Shown: positions 33,949 through 46,978 of the stretch, in pieces | How the letters are laid out: each line of letters begins with the position of its first letter | How positions within the stretch are numbered: the first letter of the stretch is position 1 | Source of the DNA: Panax quinquefolius | Taxonomy: Eukaryota > Streptophyta > Magnoliopsida > Apiales > Araliaceae | Assembly: GCA_020205615.1 (NCBI GenBank) | Contig: CM035153.1 | Coordinates: forward strand, 92,780,792 to 92,844,791 | DNA: 64,000 nt | Direction: 5' to 3' | The notes under the pieces: generated by a model | Told to the model about the DNA's origin: nothing | Databases searched by the model: none | What the model saw: the letters and a program-made list of their open reading frames with translations, nothing else | Position numbers and translations under genes: made by a program

Positions 33949-34690
33949 GAAAGTGTTCAACGTTGCTAGAGTAAACGAAGATCAAAAGATAGCGTTAGCA
34001 ACATTCATGCTAAAGTCTAAAGCTAGCTACTGTTGGCAGGAAACTAAGGTTCGTGGAGGACAAGGAGTTATAGCATGGGATAGATTTAAGGAGATGTTTT
34101 TTGAAATGTACTTTTCAGCGAGTTCTCAGAATCAGTTAGAAGTACAATTTCTTGAGCTGAAGCAAGGAACAATAATGGTGCAAGAGTATGCTGCGAAGTT
34201 TAACGAGTTGGCAAGGTTTGCCACATATCAAGTCAATACCAACGAGCGTAAAGAAAGAAGATTCAAACAAGGATTAAAGCCCTGGCTTTACAGCAAGGTT
34301 ACAATGTTCTAGCTGAACATATTTGTGGTTGTACTGGAGAAGGCAATTATCGCAGAAGGTGGAAGCGATGCCTTGGCCAAGTACAACCAAGAACAGAATA
34401 AGAGGAAGAATGAGAATGAGAATGAGAATGAGAATAAGGCGGGTGGAAGTAACGTTGGAAGTAATAACTAGAAGAGAAAATGGAGCGAGAATTCGACTGC
34501 GGGAGGACATAAAGAAATCAGCAGAAGAAAAAGTTTGAAGCTTGTGCGACGTGCGGGAAGAAACATACTGGGTTTTTTTTAAAGCGAAAAAGGGTGTGTT
34601 TCAGCTGTGGTCAGGAGGGACACATTGCACCGAACTATTTTAGCCCGAAGAAAGGAGCATGTTTTACCTGCGGTTCAAAGGATAACATGG
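33949..34690 (+). pseudogene. Chromovirus gag, copy B, N-terminus deleted
   Basis: The first ~75 codons of gag, its start codon and the preceding ~200 bp are gone: 'catgtaatcct' (A 25109) joins 'gaaagtgttc' (A 25545). The rest reads FNVARVNEDQK, SYCWQETK (Trp intact), PWLYSK (Trp intact), a (GAGAAT)n-like expansion near 34400, then knuckles CFSCGQEGHIAPNYF (last Cys again lost) and CFTCGSKDN, where the His is lost and a further deletion removes the knuckle end. Non-functional. Confidence 0.85.
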
Positions 34691-37492
34691 ACTTTTAATA
34701 TGACCGTGTAGGATATTGTACATTCTAAGGATGTGGTGTCAGGTATCATACCGATTAATGGTATTAATGCTTATGTACTATTTGATTCGGGTGCTACTTG
34801 TTCATTTATATCCGATGAATTTGCTCAGAACTTAGATTTGCCCTAGGAAGAATTCAAATTTCCCTCAAGTATAAATATTACGAATAAGGAAGTGATTTCT
34901 ATCAAATACATATATAGGAATTATAGAGTGGATATAAATGGTCACGAGATGATGGTAGATTTGATACCAATTAAACTTGGTGAATTCGATGTTATTCTGG
35001 GAATGGATTGGTTATTCAATTACGGAGCAATAATTGATTGCCAAAGGAAGTGTGTTAACCTTATAACTTCGTCAAAGGTTGTGTTCTTTGGTAGCAAGTC
35101 ACCTCGACAAGCAAGTTTTCTGACGGTGATGCAAGCCAATAAGTTGTTGAGACAAGGATGTGTAGGATACCTAGCCAACGTAGTCGATACGCAGAAGAAG
35201 AGTGCGAAGTTAGAAGAGATACTAATTATAGGAAATTTTGCAGACGTATTTCCAGACGATTTGCCGGGTCTTCCGCCGGATCGACAAATCTATTTCGTGA
35301 TTGATTTACTACCAGGAACGGCCTCAATATCTAAAGCACCATATAGAATGGCCCCAGTAGAGATGAAAGAGTTAATGGTGCAATTACAAGAATTGCTTGT
35401 CAAGAAGTATATTCAGCCGAGTGTTTCGCCATGGGGAGCATCGGTCTTGTTTGTGAAGAAGAAATATGGATCGATGCTCCTTTGTATTGATTACAGAGAA
35501 TTGAATAAGGACACGATTAAAAATAAGTACCCATTACCTAGAATCGATGACCTGTTCGATCAGTTGAAGGGAGCAAGTTATTTCTCGAAGATAGACTTGA
35601 GAAGTGGTTATCATCAGTTGACGGTGAGGCCGGAGGATGTACCAAAAATAGCGTTCAGGACTCGATATGGTCATTACGAGTTTCTGGTAATGTCTTTTAG
35701 TTTAACCAACGCACCTGCAGAGTTCATGGATTTGATGAACATGGTGTTTAAACCATTTTTGGACATATTTGTGGTGGTGTTTATTGATGATATATTGGTA
35801 TATTCCAAAACCAAAGAGGAACATGTGGAACACATGTGATTGACGTTAGAGATGTTGAGAAAAGAGAAGTTGTATACTAAGTTCTCAAAATGTGAATTTT
35901 GGTTAGAATGTGTACAGTTTCTCGGACACGTTATTGATAAGGACGGAATTTCGGTGGATCCATCAAAGGTTGAAGTTATAATAAACTAGGATCAGCCGAA
36001 GACACTGTCAGAAGTAAGGAGTTTCTTAGGATTGGCAGGTTAATACAGGTGTTTTATTCAAGACTTTTCCAAGATCGCGACTCCGTTGACGAATTTAACT
36101 AGGAAGGCGGTTAAGTTTGTTTGGACAGAGAAGTGTGAGGAAAGTTTTCGAGAGTTAAAGAAGAGGTTGAGTTCAGCACCTGTGTTGTCATTACCTGATG
36201 ATACAGGGAATTTTGTGGTATATAGTGACGCATCACATAAAGGACTAGGCTGTGTGCTTATGCAGAACGACAGAGTTATTGCGTATGCATCACGTCAATT
36301 GAAAGATTACGAGAAAGGGTATCCGACTCATGACTTAAAGTTGGCAGCAGTGGTGTTTGCCCTTAAAGTTTGGAGACATTATCTTTATGGAGAGAGGTGT
36401 GAGATATATATCGACCATAAAAGTCTGAAGTATATCTTTACACAAAAAGATTTGAACATGCGACAAAGAAGATGGTTGGAGCTAATCAAAGATTATGATT
36501 ACGAGACTTTCTATCATCCCGAAAAGGCAAATGTTGTTATTGATGCCTTAAGTAGGAAGGGACGGGGAGAAGTTAATGATGTTAACTGCTCAAGAGAAAC
36601 TAGTGTCAGAAATGGCTAAGATGGAGTTGGAAATTAAATATCCGACAGAATCCGATGAAAAGTTATACCAGATGGGAAATAGTTCAATGTTGGTAGATAA
36701 GGTGAAAAATGCGCAAATTCAGGATAAAGACTGTGAAAAGATAAAACAAAAAATATCTGTAGGTGAGGAAAATAAATTCAAAATCGATTCGGAAGGGTTA
36801 CTTCGATTCGAAGGGAGAATTTGGGTTCCGCAAGTACCAGAAGTTAAAGAGGAAATTCTGAGAGAAAATCACAACTCACGATATTCGATTCACCTTGGGA
36901 GTACAAAGATGTACCAAGATCTTAGACATCGTTTTTGGTGGCCGAATATGAAGAGGGATGTGGCTGAATGCATGGCGAAGTGTTTAGCGTGTCAAAAAGT
37001 TAAAGCTGAACATCAAAGGCCAAACGGATTATTACAACCGTTGGAGATACTAGAATGGAAATAGGAGCATATCATGATGGATTTTGTGGTAGGTCTTCCA
37101 ACAACCCAACAAGGTTACGATGCCATTTGGGTGATTGTTGATCGATTGACGAAGTCAGCACACTTTTACCAATCAAGATTTGATTTACCCTAGATTATTT
37201 AGCAAAACTGTACGTGAAGGAAATCATTTCAAGACACGGTGTACCTGTGTCCATTGTATCAAACAGAGATCCATGTTTCACATCTAATTTTTGGAAACGA
37301 TTAAAAGAATGTTTGGGAACATAGCTTAAAATGAGCACAGCGTACCATCCTCAAACTGATGGACAAAGTGAGAGAACCATCCAAACACTAGAAGATATGC
37401 TAAGAGCATGTATCATGGATTTCAAGGGAAATTGGGATGACCATCTGCCATTGGTGGAATTTACTTATAATAATAGTTATCATGCGAGTATT
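34691..37492 (+). pseudogene. Chromovirus pol, copy B: protease, RT, RNase H, integrase (first part)
   Basis: Protease FDSGATCSFIS near 34782; a 315-codon open stretch (34892-35839) with the reverse transcriptase block [26 protein letters not shown] and catalytic FIDDILVYS; RNase H ([15 protein letters not shown], intact where copy A is deleted) through [15 protein letters not shown]; and integrase zinc and core segments (CMAKCLACQKVK) to 37492, where element M is inserted. Stops near 35837, 35986, 37061 and 37181, plus a frameshift at 36560-36580, break it. The stop at 37181-37183 is at the same codon as copy A 28865-28867. Confidence 0.88.
37488..37492. repeat. Target-site duplication of element M, left copy (GTATT)
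   Basis: GTATT is repeated at 48045-48049. The uninterrupted sequence in copy A is 'cgcaggtattggtatgcc', so M inserted in the integrase frame of copy B. Confidence 0.95.
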
Positions 37493-38574
37493 TGTGACGC
37501 CCCCAAAATAGGTATACACCACCGATCTTGAGTCGCCAAATACATGGTACAAAATTCAAATACAACTTAATAATACAGCTGTCGTGTAAAATACGACAAA
37601 ACATAAACTGAGAGTTTTAATAAGAATATTGGCATCTAGACAATATCCACACTCAAAAGAGTCCTCATTACATTTATTTTCACATTATTTAACAGAATAG
37701 TGAGGACTACTAATACTATCATCTGGACCGTCACTCCGTTCCCCGGCTAGTCCCGGCTACATTCTCATTTCTTGAAGAGAACAGTGAAAGAAAGGGCGAG
37801 CTCAACTAGCCCAGTAAGAAATATTATGACTAAGATAATGCAAAATAAATTATCATTAGCCTTCAACAATGTTAAACTGATAAAATATAACAAACATCAA
37901 GTATAACTGCATCGAAACAAGTAATCCATTAAAAGAGTCAAGTAGAGAATAAATCTACTATCTATTATGATTTAAAAGGTTTTTCATCACTTTTCTCACT
38001 GAGACTCAGCTTAATAAATAATCCACATCATTGAATCACCCCTGCACTACGGCCAAGGATATTCTTTAGTATCACGACCACAAATTATCCATGCACTACG
38101 GGCCAAGGATATTCGTCTATTCATTAATGGTCATGATCATGCTAACAACTGTCCATCAATGCACTACAAATCAATGAGGACTTTTACCACATCATTTGTA
38201 ACATTATGGTCATGATTATACCGATTAATCCCTGGTCATAATCATACCAAGTCCATCTAAGCACAATAGGCCACAAATGACTTTCAACATAATATAAGCA
38301 TGAGGATGATGACAATGATATAAGAATTCAATAAAACAAGTTCAAGAATTAATTTATCCAGAATTCAATAACATCCAAATTGTCAACATGATACTGCTTT
38401 GTAGAGTAAAATTCAAGAATGCTCAGAAGAATATTTCCATAAAAAGATACTGGATGAAACGCAAATATCAAGGATATTCCACTAATTTCATGAAGTATAA
38501 AAGCCAAAACTTTAACCAACTAAGTATAATAAAGAATGGAATAACAAAAGAAATCACCAAGCATGCGATAGATC

Positions 38575-38850
38575 GCATGATAAAAGTTATTCCAACAGAA
38601 TAATAAATAATCGGAACCGTGTCACGATAAACGCATTGAATGTGAGATATATTCTAATAGAATAATAAATAATGGAACTGTGTCATGCGTAAACGCATGC
38701 ACAAGATATTCCAATGTAATAATAAACAATCTAATCGTGTCACGCGTAACGCACGCATGTGATGTTCAAATGAATAATAAATAATGTAACCGTGTCATGC
38801 GTAGCATTAACGCATGCATGGATGTTCCAACAGAATAATAAAAAATGGAA
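38575..38850. repeat. Minisatellite in M1 (about 57-bp units)
   Basis: Five or so units 'ttccaa..gaataataaataatggaac.gtgtcatgcgtaaacgcatgc'; degraded relative to the same array in M2 (46257-46515). Confidence 0.8.
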
Positions 38851-39178
38851 TAACAAAAGAATTTCACCATAGACAGGTTATTCCAACACAATGATAAAGA
38901 ATGGAATAACAGAAGAATTTCACCAAGTATAGGGTAGCCATGTATACAAAAGTTATTCCAACGAATAATAAAGAATGGAATAATGTGTTCTCTTCATGAA
39001 TAAGAAAGAAATAATACCCCTTACCGTAAAAGAAGAGTATTCCGACTGGTAGGGCGAGGATATTTTTGAAGAAAACTTGCACCACACTCAAAGCTTCTTA
39101 AAACTCTAAAGAAATATGCTCAAGATTATAGAAGAATTCTCTGAACTTCTGGTGTGGTTTTCAATTCTAACTAAGCAT

Positions 39179-39190
39179 CCTATTTATAGA
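39179..39190 (-). promoter_or_regulatory. TATA box of M1 (minus)
   Basis: Minus strand CTATAAATAGGATGC. The same place in M2 is CTATAAATATGATGC (about 46870) and in M3 CTATAAATAGGGTGC (57311). Confidence 0.6.
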
Positions 39191-39238
39191 AAAATAGAAA
39201 GGATACTATTTTGCACTATACAATAAAATATAATATAT

Positions 39239-39240
39239 TC

Positions 39241-39292
<52 letters not shown>
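39239..39292. repeat. (AT)n(GT)n microsatellite
   Basis: About 13 AT units followed by about 13 GT units in M1. M2 has only (AT)n here (46942-46974), so the GT tract is specific to this copy. Confidence 0.95.
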
Positions 39293-40340
39293 TTTATTTA
39301 AAATCTAATAAAACAAATAATTTTATAAAAGTATTCTGCTTTATATAAAAGATTTTACTATACAAAAACACTATGCAGAACTATGCAACACTATGCATAA
39401 TAAAATATAATATATTCTAATTATTGTCTAATAAAACAAATAACTTTATAAAAGTATTCTCTTTTATATAAAAAGATTTTACTATGCAAAACACTATGCA
39501 TTATAGAATATTATATATTCTATTTATAGTCTAATAAAACGAATAACTTTATAAAAGTATTCTGTTTTATATAAAAAGATTTTATGTTTTATTACATTAA
39601 TAATACTAATAAAATAAAATTTATATATATATATAAACTTCCGTGACTTCATAAAAAGACACCTCAATATATTTAACAACATTTATCATCATTATTATAA
39701 TTCACAACATTCATCAACCAGGTCGTTCCCAGGAAAGAGAGGGCTTTCCAGTAAGGATTTCTCCCTATTGGCGCACAATTAGGTGACCAAACCTCGCATT
39801 GGCAGAACTTCTAGACATCGTTAATATTGCAAATAATAATATTAATAAATTCGTCACCTCAATTATTGATTTAATAATATATATAATATCGACAATAATT
39901 GAATCAAATAACGTGAGATACTATGCAGCAATTACTTTGTAGCAAAAATTGAACAAAACTGAGTGACTTCTCACGTAAGCATCAATAATCAATACTGTGT
40001 GCTACTATGCAACCACGTGTATTACTGTACTTTTACTACCGAGTAGCTCAACAGTTTTAACTGTAAAACTTTCACCGTTATTTTTATAAAAATATTTTTG
40101 TCGTTTTCTCAATCCGATAATTATTTCGTTGTGGGGTCCACCAATGATTATGTCATCATACGAATATTCCCTGTTAAAATGAATATTCCTCGACCAATTG
40201 AATATTATATAACAACTTGCGTACTTTGTAAAATTTATAAATATTACCCACAACTATAACATTATATCAAATTCATTCCATAATATTTAAAAATGATATT
40301 TATAGAAAAATCATCTTTATTAAAAAGTTGGGGTCTTACA

Positions 40341-40353
40341 ACCTCCCCTTCTT
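40341..40353 (-). promoter_or_regulatory. Polypurine tract of M
   Basis: Minus strand AAGAAGGGGAGGT directly before the 3' LTR, preceded by 'tcgagggcaaaattt', the chromovirus 3' signature. Confidence 0.9.
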
Positions 40354-40379
40354 ATGAAATTTTGCCCTCGAAATTAGGG

Positions 40380-41645
40380 TACGTACTTGGTATATAGAAA
40401 AGGTAAGGATATTTTGATTTCATTTCAGATTCTAACTCCCAGGTCATTTCCTCAACATCGTGGTTTCTCCACAAAACTTTGACTTGAGGTATAACCTTAG
40501 AGCGTAGAATATATTCCTTCTTATCCAAGATTTGAACAGGAACCTATTTATACGTCAAATCTTTTGCTATTTCATCCGGTTCTAACTCAATAATGTGGTT
40601 CGGGTCTTCCACATATTTACGTAACATGGATATGTGAAAAACGTTATGAATACGAGACATACTTGGCGGTAAAGCGAGTCTGTACGCCATAGTTCCTACT
40701 CGATCGAGGATTAAAAATGGGTCAATGAATCGAGGATTGAGCTTTCCTCTCTTTCCAAATCTCGTAACTCCTTTCCATGGAGCAACACGTAATAACACAT
40801 GATCTCCAATATCGAATTCCACGTCCTTTCGATGAAGATCAGCATAACTCTTTTGTCGATCTTGTGAGGTTTTTATACGTTGCTGGATCATTTGAATCTT
40901 TTCCGTAGTTATACGTACCAACTTTGGTCCCAACAACATTGCTTCACCCACCTCATCCCAGCATACTGGAGAATGACACTTTCTTTCATACAACGCTTCG
41001 AATGGAGCCATGCCAATACTTGCTTGATAACTGTTGTTGTATGAAAACTCCACCAATAGTAAGAACTTGTTCCAACTTCCCTTGAAGTTAAGGACACAGA
41101 GTCTTAATAAATCTTCAAGAGTTTGAATAGTCCTCTCTGATTGTCCGTTCGTCTGAGGATGATATTTCGAACTAAATCGTATGTCCGTGCCCATAGCTTT
41201 TTGCAAACTAACCCAAAATCATGAAGTGAATCTTGGGTCTCAATTAGAAACTATGGATATTGGCATACCATGCAGTCTTACAATCTCGTTTATGTACATA
41301 CAAGCAAGACTTTCAAGTGTATAAGTTTCTCGTATTGGTAAGAAATGAGCAGACTTGGTCAATCTATCAACAATGACCCAAATTGCATCTATTCCTTGAG
41401 AAACCTTGGGAAGACCAGTAACGAAATCCATAGTAATGTGCTCCCACTTCCATTCTGGAATTTCAAGTGGTTGCAATGGAACTTTTGGTACTTGATGCTC
41501 ACTTAACTCGTTGACAAGTTAGACACCTTGAGATAAACAAATATTATCTCTCTCTTCATATTGCTCCACCAAAATGTATGACGAAGATCACGATACATTT
41601 TGGTAATCCCAAGATGGATTACAAATGGTGTGTTGTGCGCCTCCA
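40380..41645 (-). pseudogene. M integrase and chromodomain
   Basis: The minus-strand segment includes the core ([34 protein letters not shown]), then [20 protein letters not shown] with the last catalytic acid, then KLNPRFIDPFLILDRVGTMA and VFHISMLRKYVEDPNHIIEL. After a TAG at 40544 a chromodomain follows (VPVQILDKKEYILRSKVIPQ, WRNHDVEEMTWELESEM), ending near 40380. A break near 41230 separates the two core parts. The final domain is like that of family G and would bind heterochromatin marks. Confidence 0.88.
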
Positions 41646-41699
41646 TCATGATTTTATACTTTAAATCAGGGTCGTTAGGAACACAAAGTTTGGAGTTGA

Positions 41700-42504
41700 C
41701 TCAAAATATTCCTTCTTCATCGATTCTTGCTTCTGGCATAGCATCTTCTTGCACTTTCTTCCTCATAATGCATCGATCTCTTCTAGATCTCGTAACTTGA
41801 AGCGCTTTAACTTTATCAATTAAAGTCGGTTCTACTCGTATATTCGCCATCATCACATAGGTCCCTAGAGTCTTTAACTCTATCTTCATCCTTTGCAAGT
41901 CACACAAAATGGGCCTTTGCGTTGTCAATATCGCACTCGTACCCGCATATGATCTTGTACTCAATGTGTTAGCTACCACGTTCGCTTTTCCAAGATGGTA
42001 TTGGATAGTATGATCATAATCTTTCAACAGTTCAAGCCAACGTTGTTGTCGCATGTTGAGTTCCTTTTGAGTGAAGAAATATTTGAGGCTTTTATGATCC
42101 GTAAAGATCTCTACTTTCTCCTCATACAAGTAATGCCTCCAAATTTTAAGTGCGAAAACAACAGCTGCCAACTCTAGATCATGAGTTGGATAATTTCTCT
42201 CATATTCTTTGAGTTGTCATGAGGCATAGGTTATGACTTTCCCATGTTGCATGAGATCACATCCTAACCCTTTGCACAAGCATCATCATGAGATGACAAA
42301 TCCTCCGAGCCGGATGGTATTGTCGTAATAAAAATAAATGAGTCTCCTCTTGAGTTCTTGAAAACTCTTCTCACATTCTTCGCTCCAACCGAACTTTATA
42401 TCTTTTCGAGTCAGTTGAGTTAATGGAGTAGCGATTCGAGAAAACCCTTCTACGAATCTCCGATAATAACTAGCTAAGCCGAGAAAACTACGTACTTTGG
42501 TCAC
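41700..42504 (-). pseudogene. M RNase H and linker
   Basis: Minus strand: [20 protein letters not shown] opens the connection domain at 42504; the array-like [19 protein letters not shown] and [20 protein letters not shown] lie at about 42110-41950. A frameshift/deletion around 42180-42310 removes part of the YSDAS-type block. RNase H would degrade template RNA. Confidence 0.85.
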
Positions 42505-42525
42505 TGATTTAGGTTGCTCCCATCT

Positions 42526-43432
42526 TTAAATAGCTTCAATCTTTGTTGGGTCAACAGATATTTCTTGACTTGATACTACGTGACCAAGGAATGTTACTTC
42601 CATCAGCCAGAACTCGTATTTCTTCAACTTGACATAAAGCTTGTTTTCACAAAGATTTTGGAGTATCAGCCTCAAGTGTTGCTCATGATCTTCACGACTT
42701 TTGGAATAAATAAGGATGTCATCAATAAAGACGACCACAAAGTGATCCAAATATTCCTTGAATACTCAGTTCATCATATCCATGAAAGCAGCAGGAGCAT
42801 TAGTCAATCCAAAAGACATGACTAGGAATTCATAATGCTCGTCTTCGAAGTTAAAAAGCCGTCTTTGGAATGTCATCGATTCTAATCTTCAATTGGTGAT
42901 ATCCAGAACAAAGATCAATCTTTGAAAAGAATTTGTCTCCTTGTAACTGGTCAAACAGGTCATCAATACGTGGCAATGGGTACCTATTTTTGATGGTGAC
43001 ATGATTCAACTCCCGATAATCAATACAAAGTCGCATACTCCCATCTTTCTTTTTCACGAATAGAACAGGAGTACTCCAAAGAGAAGTACTAGGATGAATA
43101 AAGCCAATGTCTAACCATTCCTGCAGTTGGGTCTTTAACTCCTGAAGTTCAATAGGAGCCATTCGATATGGGGCTTTGGAAATGGGTTTTGTACTGGGTT
43201 CAAGGTCGATATGAAATTCAATTTCATGCTCTGGGGGTAGGCCTGAAAGTTCTTCAGGGAATACGTCAGGAAATTTATTAACAATAGAAATATCATTCAA
43301 AACTGACGTATTTTTGTTTAGATCCGTGACATGAGCTAAGAAAGCTTGACATCCGTTTTTCAATAAACAAATAGCTTTATGGCTTGAGATGACAGTGATT
43401 GATTTTAATGGTTTGGTTGCTTGAATTCGCAT
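42526..43432 (-). pseudogene. M reverse transcriptase
   Basis: Minus strand: [86 protein letters not shown], then a frameshift near 42851. It resumes with the catalytic [20 protein letters not shown] block at 42750 and continues to [16 protein letters not shown]. Full-length apart from that frameshift. Confidence 0.9.
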
Positions 43433-43438
43433 AATAGG

Positions 43439-43890
43439 TTAGTTAGGAATATGAAAGCTAACAACCTTACGAAAACAATCAATTTTTGCATGATGAGTAG
43501 TTAACCAATCAATCCCTAGAATTAAGTCAAATGCAAGTATTTTCAATGAAATAAGATCGATGGGTAATGTGAGGGTACCGATTTGAACCAAACAAGACTT
43601 ATAAACAGTGGATGTAGTGAAGGTTTCTCCCAATGGAATTTTAACAGATAAGTCAAAGTCCAATTTCTCCGGAGTCAAATTTAAACGTTGAGCGCAAGTA
43701 GGAGAAATAAAAGAATGGGTAGAACCAGTATCAAATAAGGTATATATTTTGCTAGAGTTTATGATAAGCTTACCCGTGATGACCTCATTCGGGTTACTTG
43801 CTTTTTGGGAGGTCACGACAAGCGCTCTCCCTTGAACTACTGGTTTTATCTTGTCTGGGACGGCCTTTGATGCCTCCATCCCAGCTGGAC
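43439..43890 (-). pseudogene. M protease
   Basis: Open in this stretch: a linker then GKLIINSSKIYTLFDTGSTHSFISP, with the DTGS active site at about 43730, then LILGIDWLTTHHAKIDCF. The sequence is continuous with the second zinc knuckle upstream and stops at 43439, 7 bp before the reverse transcriptase frame. Confidence 0.88.
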
Positions 43891-45007
43891 TTGACTTTGG
43901 TGCACGACAAAATCGGGCTAGGTGACCTTCTCTCCCACAATTATAGCATGCTTTGGATGGCATCACGCAGTTTGGACTGATGTGTCCCTCCACTCAACAT
44001 TTGAAGCATATGATAGGTGGTCGTTCTCCTTCCTTAACGACAGGTGTTGATGCTGACGTCTTTCCATCACTATTGAATCTCCTCTTCTTGAAATGTCCAT
44101 TCTTATTGTTTTGACCATGATTACCACTGAAGTGGTTACCATTTCTGGAATGTTGATTCCCTCCATGCTTGTTGTCACCGCTTGATGATCATTATCACCG
44201 GTATTATCATTTCTTAGTTACCGCTCTCTTTTGGTTGGGTTGACTCATTATTGTGCTCCAATAACTGAGCCCTATTAACAACATCTGAATACAAAACACA
44301 GTTTATGAGAGATAAGATATTGACGTATCTCGGGTTTCAAACCTCTTAGAAACATTCGCGACATCCTCTCCTCATTATCAACCAAATGAGATGCAAACTG
44401 GGACAACTCGGCAAACTTGGTTTCGTACTGTGACACGATCATGTTGATTTGCTCCAGCATGATGAACTCTACCTCTTTCAGGTGACGAATACTTTTGGGA
44501 AAATACTTGTTGTTGAACAGTTCTTAGAACTTCTCACAAGATATCTTCGGTCATGGCGAGATTGAGTCGCTTTTGATTCCCACCAAGAATCTACCTTTCC
44601 ACAAACATGAAGGTGGCAAAGGGAACCTTTTGCTCCTCGGAGCATCCTAAGACATCAAATATCTTATTTATCTGCTTTATCCACGTCTCCGCCTTAAGTG
44701 GTTTTGGCTCTCCAAAAAACTCCGGTGGTCCCAGTTCCTTGAACTGCTTAGCGGTGACTGTTCGAGAGTTGCCAGTGTTTCCACCTGCATTTTGGACAAG
44801 AGCCGCTCTTGCCTGATGTTGCATGAATTGCATAAAGCCTCTGAACATTTCATCGTTCATCAACTGGTCCATGTTGTTGTTTGCCTGAGGATTGTCGCCT
44901 TCCTGATGCACATTATCCTGATTATTGATCTGTGGAGACTCAACGGTCTCTTGTGCTGCATTGATGTTCTCAACATTCTCGAATGTCATTTTCAAATACT
45001 GCCACAA
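43891..45007 (-). pseudogene. M gag
   Basis: Begins near 45007-44989 (MTFENVENINAAQETVESPQ), acidic/asparagine-rich, then TAKQFKELGPPEFFGEPKPL (capsid), a stop at 44591, further capsid (YETKFAELSQFASHLVDNEE) at 44275-44460, a basic linker, and two zinc knuckles. The first is broken by a TGA after its second Cys near 43994. The second, CYNCGREGHLARFC, is complete at about 43915-43950. At least three frameshifts or stops. Confidence 0.85.
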
Positions 45008-45160
45008 AACAAGGGTTAATTAATATTTCACATATTATCCCTATACTCTGACTGACCAATTAAATACCAAATAAACTTAGGTAGGTCATACTAGCGAAGG
45101 AATTCCCCGTCTCTCCCCTCCTAGTTCTTATCTCACATCTTAGCCAGGGATCATATCCCT

Positions 45161-45174
45161 AAGCTTTGATACCA
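45161..45174 (-). promoter_or_regulatory. Primer-binding site of M (tRNA-iMet type)
   Basis: Minus strand TGGTATCAAAGCTT, 2 bases inside the 5' LTR end. Same primer type as family G. Confidence 0.88.
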
Positions 45175-45176
45175 AT

Positions 45177-46937
45177 TGTGACGGCCCCAAAATAGGTATA
45201 CATCACCCATCTTGAGTTGCCAAATACATGGTACAAAATTCAAATACAACTTAATAATACAGCTATCGTGTAAAATACGACAAAACATAAACTGAGAGTT
45301 TTAATAAGAATATTGTCATCCAGAAAATATCCACACTCAAAAGAATCCTCATTACATTTATTTTCACACTAGTTAACAGAATAGTGAGGACTACTAATAC
45401 TATCATCTAGACCGTCACTCCGTTCTCCGACTAGTCCCGGCTACGTTCTCATTTCCTGAAGAGAACAGTGAAAGAAAGGGTGAGCTCAACTAGCCCTGTA
45501 AGAAATATTATGACTAAGATAGTGCAGAATAAATTATCATTAGCCTTTAACAATGTTAAACTGATAAAATATAACAAACATCAAGTTTAACTGCAGCGGA
45601 ACAAGCAATCCATTAAAAGAGTCAAGTAGAGAATAAAATCTACTATCTTTTATGATTTAAAAGGTTTTTCATCACTTTTATCATTTGAGACTCGACAATA
45701 AATAATCCACATCATCGAATCACCCCGCACTACTGACCAGGATATTCTTTAGTATCACAACCACAAATTATCCATGCACTACGGGCCAAGGATATTCGTG
45801 TATTCATTAATGGTCATGATCATGCCAACAACTGTCCATCAATGCACTACGGGCCAATGCGGACTTTTACCACATCATTTGTAACATTACGGTCATGATT
45901 ATACCGATTAATCCCTAGTCATAATCATACCAAGTCCATCTATGCACAGCAGGCCACAGATGACTTTCAACATAATATAAGCATGAAGATGATGACAATG
46001 ATATAAGAATTCAATAAAACAAGTTCAAGAATTAATTTATCCAGAATTCAATAACGTCCAAATTGTCAACATGATACTGCTTTGTAGAGTAAAATTCAAG
46101 AATGCTCACAAGAATATTTCCATGAAAAGATACTGGATGAAGCACAAATATCAAGGATATTCCACTAATTTCATGGAGTATAAAAGCCAAAACTTTAACC
46201 AACTAAGTATAATAAAGAATGGAATAACAAAAGAAATCACCAAGCATGCGATAGACCGCACAGACAGGTTATTCCAACAGAATAATAAATAACGGAACCA
46301 GGTCATATGTAAACGCACAGAAAGGATATTCCAACAGAATAATAAATAATGGAACCAGGTCATGCGTAAACACACAGACAGGATATTCCAATAGAATAAT
46401 AAACAACGGAACCAGGTCATGCGTAAACACACAGATAGGATGTTCCAACAAAATAATAAATAACAAAACCAGGTCATGTATAACGCACAAACAGGATGTT
46501 CCAACAGAATAATAAAAAATGGAATAACAGAAGAATTTCACCATGTATGTGGTACTTCGCATAGACAGGTTATTCCAACATAATGATAAAGAATGGAATA
46601 ACGAAAGAATTTCACCAAGTATAGGGTAGCCACAGATCAAAGTTATTCTAACGTAATAATAAAGAAATGGAATAATGTAAGTTCTCTTCATGAATAAGAA
46701 AGAAATAATACCCCTTACCGTAAAAGAAGAGTATTTCGACTGGTAGGGCGAGGATATTCTTGAAGAAAATGTGCACTACGCTCAAAGTTTCTTTAAACTC
46801 TAAAGAAATACGCTCAAGATTATAGAAGAATTCTCTGAACTTCTGGTGTGGTTTTTAATTCTAACTAAGCATCATATTTATAGGAAAATAGAAAGGATAC
46901 TATGCTTTACACTATGTAGTAAAATATAATATATTCT

Positions 46938-46978
<41 letters not shown>

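Larger units (their letters stand above)
37493..40340 (-). mobile_element. M 3' LTR (M1)
   Basis: Minus strand TGTAAGACCCCAAC (40340) to ..GGGGGCGTCACA (37493). Contains a TATA box on the minus strand near 39180 (CTATAAATAGG), the imperfect ~57-bp repeat at 38575-38850, and a (AT)n(GT)n tract. Confidence 0.95.

Noticed and set aside
46151..46691. Leucine/tryptophan-rich minus-strand frames of 117 and 140 codons that look like a membrane protein
   Set aside because: They are produced by the 57-bp minisatellite and surrounding AT-rich LTR sequence; repeats in frame by chance of unit length.
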